DNA from: Spirochaetales bacterium | GTDB taxonomy: Bacteria > Spirochaetota > GWE2-31-10 > MWDO01 | Reading direction: 5' to 3' | Length of the DNA stretch: 64,000 nt | Assembly (NCBI GenBank): GCA_017540815.1 | Contig: JAFYAI010000144.1 | Location: 1 to 64,000, forward strand | Shown here: piece after piece, positions 56,564 to 64,000 of the stretch | Layout: the number at the start of each line of letters is the position of its first letter | Position numbering within the stretch: position 1 is the stretch's first letter | Made by a program: the position numbers and the translations under genes | The notes under the pieces: generated by a model | The model's database searches: none | Told to the model about the DNA's origin: nothing | What the model saw: only the letters and a program-made list of their open reading frames with translations

Positions 56564-58051
56564 TTAATTTATCTTCAGATAATGTCTCTCCAAATACAAA
56601 CTGCGGTTCTGACTTGGCTTGTGATATTTCGACTCAGGATAGTTCTTGATGATAATATTATATATCCGATATGCTTCGCGGTAGTCAGGATTGACCTTGT
56701 AATGCTCCAGCGAATATGCCAGATAGTATAATGCCTTATCAGTCAGGTTAGACTCCGGGAAATCCTGCATAAACTTGCGGTAGCCGGTAATCGCCCCTTT
56801 GTAGTCGCCGTTCATCACAAGCAAGTCATAATCAATAATGCCGAGTTTATCATCGGACTGTCGGGCATCAGGAGTGGCATACTGATTATACACCTTAGCA
56901 GCACCGGCAGTATCATTGTCATTCTTATACAATCCTATAAGCTCGGTCAAGGCATCGGCATAGTATACATTATCCGGATCGGAGAGTGCTGCCGTGAACT
57001 GTTTGCGTGCTTCATCCGGCTTAGCCTGCCGCTTAGCAGCCATACCGGCTTTGTATGCAGCCTCGGCAGCACCGGGTTTGACAGCAGGAGTGCTCGCAGC
57101 TTTTGTATTCTTAGACGGCGACTCCTGTATGAATATCTTATAAGGCTGCCGAATAATCGCATCTTTAGTCGTTCGGACGAAGACAAGATTAACCTCGCCC
57201 GGAGCTTTGACATCAAATGTGAATATCGTCTGCTTGTCATTGCTTTTGCGGTCTTTGAGTTCCAGATAAGCAGGCAGCATCTTCTTCATCACCCACTGAT
57301 CGCCTGCCATCGAAAGTGTCAGCTGACTATCCGTAACACCTGCCTGCTCCTGCTGAGGCATTTCTTTGACTTTGAGATTTTTAAGATTAGTCATATCAAG
57401 TGTATCTTCGTCAATCTTGCGAACAGGCACAAATGCTGTCTCTTTCTTAGCCGAAGCAGGACTCCGCTTAGCATTGGATTTCTCTGTTTCATTTGCTTTC
57501 TTCGTTTCAGTCGGGATTGCATTAGACCGAGCTGATAATTCGTTATGCTGAGGTGCTGCCGAAACTTCTGTAACAATCGATTCTTCGCTTCGCTCAGAAT
57601 GACGGGATAATTCTTCATTATGCATTATGAATTGTGCATTGTGCATTGTATCAGATCTCTCTGTTTCGGTCGAACTGACATTATCAGCAGACTTTTCATT
57701 CTTCATTGTGAATTGTGAATTGTGAATTATGAATTGTTCATCCTCATCATCCGCAAGACCAATATCCCAGAAGGCTTTAGTCTGTTCGGCATCCTGATCC
57801 CGGCTAAGCAGAGTCTCCGGCATAGGGCTTCGATAGCGGACAACACGCTCCAACCGCGGACTGATCATATCGCTGCCATAGTCGTCACTGCTGATAAGCC
57901 GCTTAGACACAGAATGTGATGCGGTCACAGCCGATTCCATTTGCGGATAACGCATTTCGGTAACAGCATTATTCGACATACAGCCTGTCATCGCAAGACA
58001 TAATACGGCAGTAAGGATATTACTTGGTTTCTGATTTGGTTTTCTTCGCAT
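56564..58051 (-). CDS. TPR lipoprotein with repeat-derived insert
   Basis: 495 residues. Lipobox 'LAMTGCMSNN' (Cys24). A low-complexity charged region runs to about residue 230. A beta-rich domain follows ('TLSMAGDQWVMKKMLPAYLE'), then tetratricopeptide-like repeats in the last 170 residues ('AAYKAGMAAKRQAKPDEARK', 'KALYYLAYSLEHYKVNPDYR'), similar to BamD/YbgF-type outer-membrane lipoproteins. Residues 105-160 are encoded by DNA repeats found elsewhere in the window (FIIHNSQFTMKNE-, MHNAQFIMHNEE- and HSERSEESIV-type segments). GAGGGG precedes the ATG. It overlaps the upstream membrane-protein gene by 32 bases. Confidence 0.8.
   Translation of the reverse strand: MRRKPNQKPSNILTAVLCLAMTGCMSNNAVTEMRYPQMESAVTASHSVSKRLISSDDYGSDMISPRLERVVRYRSPMPETLLSRDQDAEQTKAFWDIGLADDEDEQFIIHNSQFTMKNEKSADNVSSTETERSDTMHNAQFIMHNEELSRHSERSEESIVTEVSAAPQHNELSARSNAIPTETKKANETEKSNAKRSPASAKKETAFVPVRKIDEDTLDMTNLKNLKVKEMPQQEQAGVTDSQLTLSMAGDQWVMKKMLPAYLELKDRKSNDKQTIFTFDVKAPGEVNLVFVRTTKDAIIRQPYKIFIQESPSKNTKAASTPAVKPGAAEAAYKAGMAAKRQAKPDEARKQFTAALSDPDNVYYADALTELIGLYKNDNDTAGAAKVYNQYATPDARQSDDKLGIIDYDLLVMNGDYKGAITGYRKFMQDFPESNLTDKALYYLAYSLEHYKVNPDYREAYRIYNIIIKNYPESKYHKPSQNRSLYLERHYLKIN
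57572..57739. repeat. Dispersed repeats translated in frame inside the TPR lipoprotein gene
   Basis: Two AATTCATAATGCACAATT-like clusters (57606-57650 and 57705-57739) and one GTCATTCTGAGCGAAGCGAA-type segment (about 57584-57608) lie in the gene and keep the frame. They correspond to residues 105-160 of the protein. Confidence 0.75.
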
Positions 58052-58484
58052 TTTTGCCCCTCGTCTCGAAGTTGAATTTCAATTCATCTTCAACTGCATC
58101 TTCAAGAATGGTCTGATAGTCTTTAACTACCATATCAATCTTCGGAGGGGTGTATTCTTTGAGCGTCATAAAGTCGATATAATCATCAGAAACCTCAAAT
58201 GTGTGATTAACAGGCAGAACCAACTCATCACGCATAAGCATCCGGAAGTCCTCTTCACGCGGATCGGAAGCAGGTCTGACAGGTGTGACGAATGTTCTGT
58301 CAGGACGAGAACATCCCCTGCCAATCATCAAAGCCGTAATGACAATGAGGACAACAAGCCCAGCTCCGACATAGAGTATGATCTTCATAATCTGTGCGAA
58401 GTTATTATCGACTGTTGCCTTCATGCCGTTCATCCCGGCAGAGACTTTCCCTGTGAATTTGTTCCTTAGATCTTTTACCGACAT
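58020..58484 (-). CDS. Single-pass membrane protein of unknown function
   Basis: 154 residues. A basic N-terminus ('MSVKDLRNKFTGKVSAG'), one membrane segment ('ILYVGAGLVVLIVITALMIG', about 36-55), and a periplasmic part with conserved-looking 'FEVSDDYIDFMTLKEYTPPK'. I do not recognise the family. It overlaps the start of the TPR lipoprotein gene, so the two form a unit, perhaps a membrane anchor and its lipoprotein partner. No clear ribosome site. Confidence 0.65.
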   Translation of the reverse strand: MSVKDLRNKFTGKVSAGMNGMKATVDNNFAQIMKIILYVGAGLVVLIVITALMIGRGCSRPDRTFVTPVRPASDPREEDFRMLMRDELVLPVNHTFEVSDDYIDFMTLKEYTPPKIDMVVKDYQTILEDAVEDELKFNFETRGKNAKKTKSETK

Positions 58485-58553
58485 AAGATTGTAAAAATAT
58501 CCCCTCTGCTTTGAGTTTCCTCAAAGTCCCCAATTTATTTTTTTTGAAAATAT

Positions 58554-58587
58554 CGTGACATTTCCCATCCCCATAGGAAATGTCACG
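58554..58587 (-). terminator. Hairpin after the zinc-ribbon gene
   Basis: CGTGACATTTCC / GGAAATGTCACG, perfect 12-bp stem with a 10-base loop. The T-run is short, so termination may be partial. Confidence 0.6.
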
Positions 58588-58596
58588 GATTTAACA

Positions 58597-59706
58597 TTAT
58601 TTTCCGAACAGTTTTATCAATAATATGATAATCGCCGTAACTCCTGCGATACCGCCAAACAGTCCGAGAACCTTTGCCCAACTTGTCGGAGCCTTACCGG
58701 CTACTTTACCGGTCTGACCGTTTACAAGGAAATTATACACTTTATCCTTGAATCGATATGACGAGATCCATATAGGCAGCATCATCAGCTTATAGTCAAT
58801 CGTCTGATAGTCTGTGGTAACATTGAGATTGCGATGTTCATCACCGCCGATCTCCTCGATAATACCACTGGCGATCTCTTCATCGATCTCATTCTTAGCC
58901 ATGTTCCAGCCCTGATGAATATCGACTGTATATCGCTCTGCCAAAAATCCTGATATATATCTCGGATCATATTTGGTCAGTTCTTCCAACTTATACGGTT
59001 CAATGTCTTTCGCCAATATCTGACTGACATTATCCGAAGCAACAATATTGACATCATCAAAAGACTCTATGTAGTTACCGGCAACTTTCTCCCACCGCGT
59101 ATGCCTGATCTTCTCCTCTCTGGTCTGAACTTTACCATCACTGTCAGTGAAAGTCTTCATCTCATTTGTGTAGTAATATGTTCCTTTCTCTGCAGTATAG
59201 TCAGACTCTGTTTTCGAGTCAAATGACCAAAACGGCATATATACACCACTGATAGACTCCATTGTATGGCGGCTTTTCAGTGCATTCGGAGCAAATTTCT
59301 TCTTAGAGATCCACTGTTTGAATGCCTCAGTTGCCTGATTCTTAGAGATCTTAAACGGTATTACCGTCTCAGGAGCTATTGCAGGATTAGTGTCCTCCTG
59401 AGTAAGTATATGCGATGATCCGCAGAATGCACAAAAATCAGCAGATTTGGCACTGTCTATCATAGTTTCTGCACCGCAGCTCTCACATTTAATGAGACGC
59501 TTCTCTTCTCCCCAATTATGACTGGCACTTGTATCTGCCGTCCTGTAGTCGTGAACAGCCGGCTTCTCCTCATCCCTCTCGATCGGTGCAGTATCCGAAC
59601 AGAAAGGACATTTGAGACTCTGGCTCTCCGGATCGAATTCCATATTGCCGCCGCAGGATCGGCATTGGTACTTCGATGTGTTTACTTTAGATGCATTATC
59701 GCTCAT
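58597..59706 (-). CDS. Zinc-ribbon, C-terminally membrane-anchored protein
   Basis: 369 residues. Two N-terminal zinc ribbons, 'CRSCGGNMEFDPESQSLKCP' (CxxC...CxxC) and 'CESCGAETMIDSAKSADFCA' (CxxC...CxxC), a beta-rich central domain ('PETVIPFKISKNQATEAFKQ', 'GVYMPFWSFDSKTESDYTAE'), and a single hydrophobic C-terminal segment ('LFGGIAGVTAIIILLIKLFG'). This matches a family commonly annotated as TFIIB-type zinc-ribbon-containing protein in Firmicutes and spirochaetes; its function is not established. GAGGA precedes the ATG. Confidence 0.8.
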   Translation of the reverse strand: MSDNASKVNTSKYQCRSCGGNMEFDPESQSLKCPFCSDTAPIERDEEKPAVHDYRTADTSASHNWGEEKRLIKCESCGAETMIDSAKSADFCAFCGSSHILTQEDTNPAIAPETVIPFKISKNQATEAFKQWISKKKFAPNALKSRHTMESISGVYMPFWSFDSKTESDYTAEKGTYYYTNEMKTFTDSDGKVQTREEKIRHTRWEKVAGNYIESFDDVNIVASDNVSQILAKDIEPYKLEELTKYDPRYISGFLAERYTVDIHQGWNMAKNEIDEEIASGIIEEIGGDEHRNLNVTTDYQTIDYKLMMLPIWISSYRFKDKVYNFLVNGQTGKVAGKAPTSWAKVLGLFGGIAGVTAIIILLIKLFGK

Positions 59707-59799
59707 ATTGATTCCTCACAGCAAATGCTACGCATTTTACATTATTTGATTAAATTATACACAAAAAATTTCAATTTATCAACAATTATTTTAATTTAC

Positions 59800-59828
59800 T
59801 TGACAAATTGCATAAATTTTCAGATAAT
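59800..59828 (+). promoter_or_regulatory. Promoter of rsfS
   Basis: Perfect TTGACA (59800-59805), 17 bases, GATAAT (59823-59828), 29 bases before the ATG. Confidence 0.75.
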
Positions 59829-59856
59829 TTATTAAAATCCAATATTCGGAGGCATC

Positions 59857-60258
59857 ATGCAGAACCAATCGGAAGCAATATTAAGCGAAAATGAAACAAA
59901 ATCGACAGGGACACCGGAAGAAACCCGCAAAATCGTAGATGAACTTATCAATGTCCTAACCGAGAAAAAAGGTGAAGATATTACGGCTCTTGATATTACG
60001 GATCAGAATTCTATAGCTGACTACATCATCATTGTAACAGCCAACTCCACACCGCATGCGGCAGGTCTCGGCAAAGCGGTCGTTGATTATTTTATGGACA
60101 ACAATCACAAAGATTTCCTCTTCAAGCGGAATGTTGAGACAAACAATCCGTGGATCCTGGTTGATGCGAAAGATATTATCATCCATATCTTCATGGCAGA
60201 AGAACGGGAGTTCTATAATCTGGAGAAGATTTATGCAAAAGGTAAGAGGATTTATTAA
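59857..60258 (+). CDS. rsfS: Ribosomal silencing factor RsfS
   Basis: 133 residues. 'KGEDITALDITDQNSIADYI' and 'NNPWILVDAKDIIIHIFMAE' are the family signature. It binds L14 and keeps 50S from joining 30S in poor conditions. The N-terminus is about 20 residues longer than usual. CGGAGG precedes the ATG. No nadD or other usual neighbour is here. Confidence 0.94.
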   Translation: MQNQSEAILSENETKSTGTPEETRKIVDELINVLTEKKGEDITALDITDQNSIADYIIIVTANSTPHAAGLGKAVVDYFMDNNHKDFLFKRNVETNNPWILVDAKDIIIHIFMAEEREFYNLEKIYAKGKRIY

Positions 60259-60288
60259 TTCATAATGCACAATTCATAATGCAGAATT
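60254..60288. repeat. ATTCATAATGCACAATTCATAATGCA repeat after rsfS
   Basis: Two copies of the AATTCATAATGCA-type unit begin at the rsfS stop codon. Same family as at 34797, 50022 and within 57606-57739. Confidence 0.7.
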
Positions 60289-60368
60289 TAATTTACGGAA
60301 CATTTGAAGACAGGATGTATTTTTCAATTCTGGGAAATGAGTTCAAGGGGAAGGAGACAAAGGCATGA
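60279..60368 (+). pseudogene. 29-codon frame before the GNAT gene, possibly a gene remnant
   Basis: ATG 60279 to TGA 60366, overlapping the GNAT start as ATGA. It reads MQNLIYGTFEDRMYFSILGN and onward, like the tail of a longer protein, and begins inside the repeat. No ribosome site. It may be the 3' end of a gene cut off by the repeat. Confidence 0.3.
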
Positions 60369-60802
60369 TTAGAGAAGTCGTATTTGATGATTTAGACCAG
60401 CTTCTTGAATTGTATTTATTTCTGCACGAAAAGAAAAAGCCGGAAGTTGACGCAAACCTAAAAGAAGTGTGGAAGCAAATTATCGAGGACAAAAATCATC
60501 ACATCATCGTAAATGAAGTTGACGGAAAGATTATCTCGTCCTGCGTCTGCGTAATTATTCCAAACCTGACCAGAAACATTCGCCCCTATGCCTTTGTTGA
60601 AAATGTCGTGACTCATGCTGATTACAGAGGAAAGGGGTATGCAAGTGCCTGCCTTGATTATGCAAAGAAACTTGCCCTTTCAGAAAACTGCTACAAGATG
60701 ATGCTGCTGACCGGCTCCAAGGAAAAGTCCACGCTGGATTTTTATCAGAATGCAGGATACAACTGCAATGACAAGACTGCGTTCATTCAGTGGTTAGAAT
60801 AA
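60365..60802 (+). CDS. GNAT-family acetyltransferase
   Basis: 145 residues. 'MIREVVFDDLDQLLELYLFL' start and the acetyl-CoA-binding motif 'VVTHADYRGKGYASACLDYA' (RGKGYA) followed by 'MMLLTGSKEKSTLDFYQNAG'. Substrate unknown. Strong GGGGAAGGAG region upstream. Its base composition and the absence of a nearby promoter differ from rsfS, so it may be an acquired gene. Bidirectional terminator downstream. Confidence 0.9.
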   Translation: MIREVVFDDLDQLLELYLFLHEKKKPEVDANLKEVWKQIIEDKNHHIIVNEVDGKIISSCVCVIIPNLTRNIRPYAFVENVVTHADYRGKGYASACLDYAKKLALSENCYKMMLLTGSKEKSTLDFYQNAGYNCNDKTAFIQWLE

Positions 60803-60866
60803 AGTTATGACAATAACCCAAATCACCCAGAACAAAAAGTGCTATCTTCTCTCTCCTTCGTTATAT

Positions 60867-60896
60867 AAAAAACGCCCGACAAAGTCGGGCGTTTTT
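60867..60896. terminator. Bidirectional terminator after the GNAT gene
   Basis: AAAAACGCCCGAC / GTCGGGCGTTTTT stem with an AAA loop; shared with the convergent antiporter gene. Confidence 0.92.
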
Positions 60897-60906
60897 AATC
60901 ACTCAC

Positions 60907-63027
60907 TTATTTACGATATTTTGTGATTATGCTTTTTCTTTCTTCCAGGATCTCGATCACAGACTCTGCATTCTCGGCATTCATAAGTGCTGCCCGCACT
61001 TCATCACGCATAAGTGCACCGCTGAAAGCAGCCATTGCTCTCATCTGCGGACCTGAATTCTCGATTGGGGAAGCAAGCATAATAAAGATCTTCGCAGGCT
61101 GTCCGTCAAGAGAATTAAAATCTATGCCTTCTTTTTTGAGTCCGATCGCAACGCATGTTTCTTTTACACCATTTGTTTTCGCATGCGGGATTGCGATGCC
61201 TTTTTCAAGACCCGTACTCATTGTAGCCTCTCGTTCTTTAAGTGCATTTAACACCATCTCGCGATCTTCGATATTTCCTGACCGACACAGCAGTGAAAGG
61301 AGTTCTTCAAGGATCTCGTCTTTTGTGCTGCCTTTGAGATCAACCGAGATACAGTCTTTGTTAAGATAACGCGTCATAGAATCAGTAACGCGGTTTTCGG
61401 CACTTGCCAATCCCTGCTGAAGACTCTGTGCATCTTTAAGAGAAGACAATGACTGCATTGATTTGTTAAGTCGGAACATAATCTCATAAAGTTCGCCTTT
61501 TATAAATCCCATATCCTCTTCGGCAGTTTCAATAACAAGCCGAGATCCGTCTGTCTGCAGGGAAATAGCCGTCTCACCTCGGCGGGCAGTGATGATTCCG
61601 TCATCGATATTCATCATCTGAACAAAGAAGCCTTCTGCACGCAAATCCCGATAGAGCAGATCCAGCACGAGCTGAGTAAGTTCCTGATTCTGAAAATCCC
61701 ACTGAAACTGCTGACTTTCCGATGATGAGACTTCTTTCCTCGTGCCGCGGCCTTTAACGGAGAGAGAAAGGCTGAGAATAGGAGGAGCAACCAAAGTTGT
61801 AACGAGTGTCATCAAAATAACAACACCGAACAAATCCTGATTGATAATAGGTATACCGGCAGCATCTTTTGCTGTCAGTCCGATACCTGCTATTATCAAA
61901 GCGACTTCACCACGCGGGATCATACCGGCTCCGATTCTGAATCCGCCTTTGAGATTAAATCCCAAACCAAGTGCAGGCAGACCGCATCCCAAAAGTTTTG
62001 ACAAGACAGCGATCACAGTATAAATCCCGCCGCAAACTAAAACCTTCTGACTGAACAGTTTCGTAACATCAACGCTCATACCTGTAACAGCAAAGAAAAC
62101 AGGAACGAAAAACTTGTAAAGCGAGTGAATCTTCTCCTGAATAACCGGTGCAATATCAGTTCCGCTGAGTGCCAAGCCTGTTGTATAAGCACCGATAATC
62201 ATCGCTATGCTTTGTTTCTCAAAAAATCCTGCAAGGAAGAATGCAATACCCAAAGCAGCGATTGAGAAATCCGTTGCATCACCAAAAAAGCGAACAAATC
62301 GTGCGATTTTTTTGGAGAGCAGGATAAAAATCACCGTTGCAGCAAGCCATATACCGAATGCTTTAAGAGCGATGATTCCGATTTTACCGCCGGACAGAGT
62401 CTGTCCGCTGCCCATCGCTCCGACGATACCCATTACTACTGCAAGAAGAACAATACCGAGTACATCATCAAAAACCGCTGCAGCCAAAATCGTAACTCCT
62501 TCCGGAGAATCCATCTTCTTCCTATCGCTTAGGATGCGTGCTGTAATACCGACAGAAGTTGCCGTTGACATTATACCGAGGAAAAGGCATTTGATGTCAA
62601 AAAGTCCTGAACATTCTATCCCTAAGATGGGCAGGATAAACATCGCACAGCCGGCTCCAAAGAAAAATGACACAAGCACTCCGCCCACACCGATGATACC
62701 GCCGGAAACAGAATATTTGATGAACAGCGAAAGGTCAGTCTCCAATCCTGATGCAAAAAGCAATATAATAGAAGCAATCTGTGCAAACGCATATAACTCT
62801 GATGAAACTGCCCCTGCAGCAGAATCCGTTACACCAAAAAATCCGTTAGGGAATCCGGGGAGAGCAATACCGCCAAGTGCAAAAGGTCCGATTATTATAC
62901 CTGCAATGAGTTCTCCCAAAACAGAAGGGATGCCCACCCGTGCTGCCAATTTGCCAAAAATTCGTGCAGCAAAAATGATTATCGCAAGCTGAAAAACAAG
63001 ATTAGTTATAATTTCTGTAATATCCAT
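60907..63027 (-). CDS. CPA2-type cation:proton antiporter fused to PTS EIIA (fructose/Ntr type)
   Basis: 706 residues from ATG 63027 (MDITEIITNLVFQLAIIIFA); the upstream frame crosses the promoter. Residues 1-430 are a Na+/H+ exchanger domain with about 12 membrane segments ('IPSVLGELIAGIIIGPFALG', 'MIPRGEVALIIAGIGL'). A short cytoplasmic part follows, then a complete EIIA-2 domain at about 555-700 with the phospho-His (about His615) in 'GLEKGIAIPHAKTNGVKET'. It probably exchanges Na+ or K+ for H+ under control of PTS phosphorylation. Its phosphodonors are not in the window. Confidence 0.92.
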   Translation of the reverse strand: MDITEIITNLVFQLAIIIFAARIFGKLAARVGIPSVLGELIAGIIIGPFALGGIALPGFPNGFFGVTDSAAGAVSSELYAFAQIASIILLFASGLETDLSLFIKYSVSGGIIGVGGVLVSFFFGAGCAMFILPILGIECSGLFDIKCLFLGIMSTATSVGITARILSDRKKMDSPEGVTILAAAVFDDVLGIVLLAVVMGIVGAMGSGQTLSGGKIGIIALKAFGIWLAATVIFILLSKKIARFVRFFGDATDFSIAALGIAFFLAGFFEKQSIAMIIGAYTTGLALSGTDIAPVIQEKIHSLYKFFVPVFFAVTGMSVDVTKLFSQKVLVCGGIYTVIAVLSKLLGCGLPALGLGFNLKGGFRIGAGMIPRGEVALIIAGIGLTAKDAAGIPIINQDLFGVVILMTLVTTLVAPPILSLSLSVKGRGTRKEVSSSESQQFQWDFQNQELTQLVLDLLYRDLRAEGFFVQMMNIDDGIITARRGETAISLQTDGSRLVIETAEEDMGFIKGELYEIMFRLNKSMQSLSSLKDAQSLQQGLASAENRVTDSMTRYLNKDCISVDLKGSTKDEILEELLSLLCRSGNIEDREMVLNALKEREATMSTGLEKGIAIPHAKTNGVKETCVAIGLKKEGIDFNSLDGQPAKIFIMLASPIENSGPQMRAMAAFSGALMRDEVRAALMNAENAESVIEILEERKSIITKYRK

Positions 63028-63108
63028 AGTGAAAAAACAACTCCCAATAATGATGATTTTTTTTATATATGAGTCAGTAAATATTCTGGCCGATTTTTTT
63101 GTGAAACT

Positions 63109-63137
63109 ATTATACCATATTAAACGACGAATTACAA
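63109..63137 (-). promoter_or_regulatory. Promoter of the antiporter-EIIA gene
   Basis: Minus strand TTGTAA (63132-63137), 17 bases, perfect TATAAT (63109-63114). Leader about 75 bases. Confidence 0.75.
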
Positions 63138-63202
63138 GTAAAAACACGACTTGAAATGTCATTGAGATAAAATGTTATTTATATCAAATATCATTTTAAC
63201 GC

Positions 63203-63231
63203 TTGCAAATAAGATAAATTTGTGATACATT
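63203..63231 (+). promoter_or_regulatory. Weak candidate promoter of proA
   Basis: TTGCAA (63203-63208), 17 bases, TACATT (63226-63231). Nothing better is seen in the gap 63138-63345, which otherwise holds only the hairpin at 63294. Confidence 0.3.
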
Positions 63232-63293
63232 TATAAATATAATCGGATTTTGATTAATTAAATTTGTAGTAGAAACTCATACCCAATGATCCA

Positions 63294-63318
63294 CCCCCTC
63301 TCCACATTGGAGAGGGGG
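63294..63318. repeat. GC-rich hairpin in the proA leader
   Basis: CCCCCTCTCCA / TGGAGAGGGGG, perfect 11-bp stem with a CAT loop, 27 bases before the proA start. C/G-rich against an AT-rich background; resembles a common dispersed repeat type. It has no T-run, so it is not a terminator. Confidence 0.7.
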
Positions 63319-63345
63319 CAGGGGCTGAGGTTAAAGGAATATTAT

Positions 63346-64000
63346 ATGGAAGATTTAGAATTAACACTTAAAAAAATGAAACTTGCTTCTGCCAAATTGG
63401 CAGGCATGACTAACGAAACGAAGAACAAGGCTTTAATGGCAGTTTCGGCAGCACTTGTTGAATATGAGGATGCTATTCTTGAAGCCAATGAAGAAGACTT
63501 AAACGAGGCAAACAAGGCCGGTCTGCCTGCTCCGCTAATCAAGCGGCTCACTCTGAACAAGGACAAACTCCGCGATCTCAATGACGGTCTTATCGGGCTG
63601 ACCAAGCTCGCCGATCCTTGCAATGAGACGCTTATGCAGACAGAACTTGATGACGGACTGATTCTGACGAAGAAGAGTGTTCCAATCGGCGTAATCGGCG
63701 TAATATTCGAGGCTCGCCCTGATGCACTTGTGCAGATCACAGCATTGTGTATCAAGAGCGGCAACTGCGTTGTGCTTAAAGGCGGCAGTGAAGCTCTTCA
63801 TTCTAATCGCATTCTTGCAAAGATCATAACTGATGCCGTCTGCGAAGTGTCGGCTGACTTTACTGATACCATTACCCTGCTTGAGACTCGTGACGATGTT
63901 GCGAAGATGCTGTCATTCGACAAATATATCAATCTCATCATTCCGCGAGGCTCAAACGCATTTGTACAGTATATCAAGAAAAACTCACTCATCCCTGTGT
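63346..64000 (+). CDS. proA: Glutamate-5-semialdehyde dehydrogenase (gamma-glutamyl phosphate reductase), 3' truncated
   Basis: 218 residues are present; the C-terminal half lies beyond the window. 'VPIGVIGVIFEARPDALVQI', 'LKSGN'-like 'CIKSGNCVVLKGGSEALHSN' and 'INLIIPRGSNAFVQYIKKNS' are typical ProA motifs of the NADPH-binding part. Second step of proline synthesis. AAAGGA lies 8 bases before the ATG. Confidence 0.96.
   Translation, partial: MEDLELTLKKMKLASAKLAGMTNETKNKALMAVSAALVEYEDAILEANEEDLNEANKAGLPAPLIKRLTLNKDKLRDLNDGLIGLTKLADPCNETLMQTELDDGLILTKKSVPIGVIGVIFEARPDALVQITALCIKSGNCVVLKGGSEALHSNRILAKIITDAVCEVSADFTDTITLLETRDDVAKMLSFDKYINLIIPRGSNAFVQYIKKNSLIPV

Noticed and set aside
61841-62992. 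Long frames antisense to the antiporter gene and the RND gene
   Set aside because: They follow the codon periodicity of the real genes on the other strand, have no ribosome sites and no known domains.

Overview
The window is a contiguous piece of a spirochaete chromosome, moderately AT-rich (G+C roughly 40%, estimated by eye). The best lineage marker is the gene at 45643..46518, a periplasmic-type FlaB flagellin that follows the spirochaetal pattern from end to end. The FliM-like protein at 34813..36153, with its spirochaete-type '[12 protein letters not shown]' stretch, agrees. The genus cannot be fixed. The rpsL-rpsG-fusA-tuf block sits directly upstream of the S10 cluster, which as I recall it differs from Treponema pallidum. 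I found no tRNA, rRNA or CRISPR array. Promoters are textbook TTGACA/TATAAT-like, nearly always with a 17-bp spacer.

Region by region. 1-4.9 kb: the 3' part of tex, a DUF975 membrane protein, hslVU and a small unknown membrane protein. 4.95-24.0 kb: one large translation block read leftwards. It runs rpsL-rpsG-fusA-tuf (own promoter, terminator after tuf), then 28 genes from rpsJ to rplQ with a strong promoter before rpsJ and a second consensus promoter inside it before rplF. rplQ is fused to two YegP/DUF1508-like domains. 24.2-32.3 kb: envelope genes (secreted TPR protein, ispG, rseP, DUF1015, lnt, MATE exporter). 32.4-34.5 kb: a receiver-GGDEF-EAL c-di-GMP phosphodiesterase with a separate Hpt protein. 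34.5-44.3 kb: a seven-gene leftward operon made of a double-TetR regulator, TolC-like protein, membrane fusion lipoprotein, HAD phosphatase, RND pump, a FliM/FliN hybrid and a PII-like protein. 44.5-46.6 kb: an unknown secreted protein divergent from flaB, separated by a perfect 57-nt palindrome. The flaB leader carries CsrA-like sites. 46.7-56.5 kb: tryptophan biosynthesis in the order E-G-D-C-F-B-A, broken by two AT-rich insertions. A lipoprotein plus a ParE/RelE-type toxin-antitoxin pair lie between trpD and trpC. A GC-rich repeat plus an RNase III-like protein with two dsRNA-binding domains lie between trpC and trpF. Each trp segment (EGD, C, FBA) has its own promoter, and trpC depends on the toxin-antitoxin promoter. 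56.5-63.3 kb: TPR lipoprotein, single-pass membrane protein, zinc-ribbon membrane protein, rsfS, a GNAT enzyme and a CPA2 antiporter fused to PTS EIIA. The window ends inside proA.

The most unusual points are: 14 of the 16 arginine codons in EF-Tu are CGA, normally a poor codon; the L17-YegP fusion; the FliM/FliN hybrid inside an efflux operon; the trp operon split by a toxin-antitoxin pair and an RNase III paralogue; and dispersed repeats that supply stop codons to several genes and are translated in frame inside a lipoprotein.
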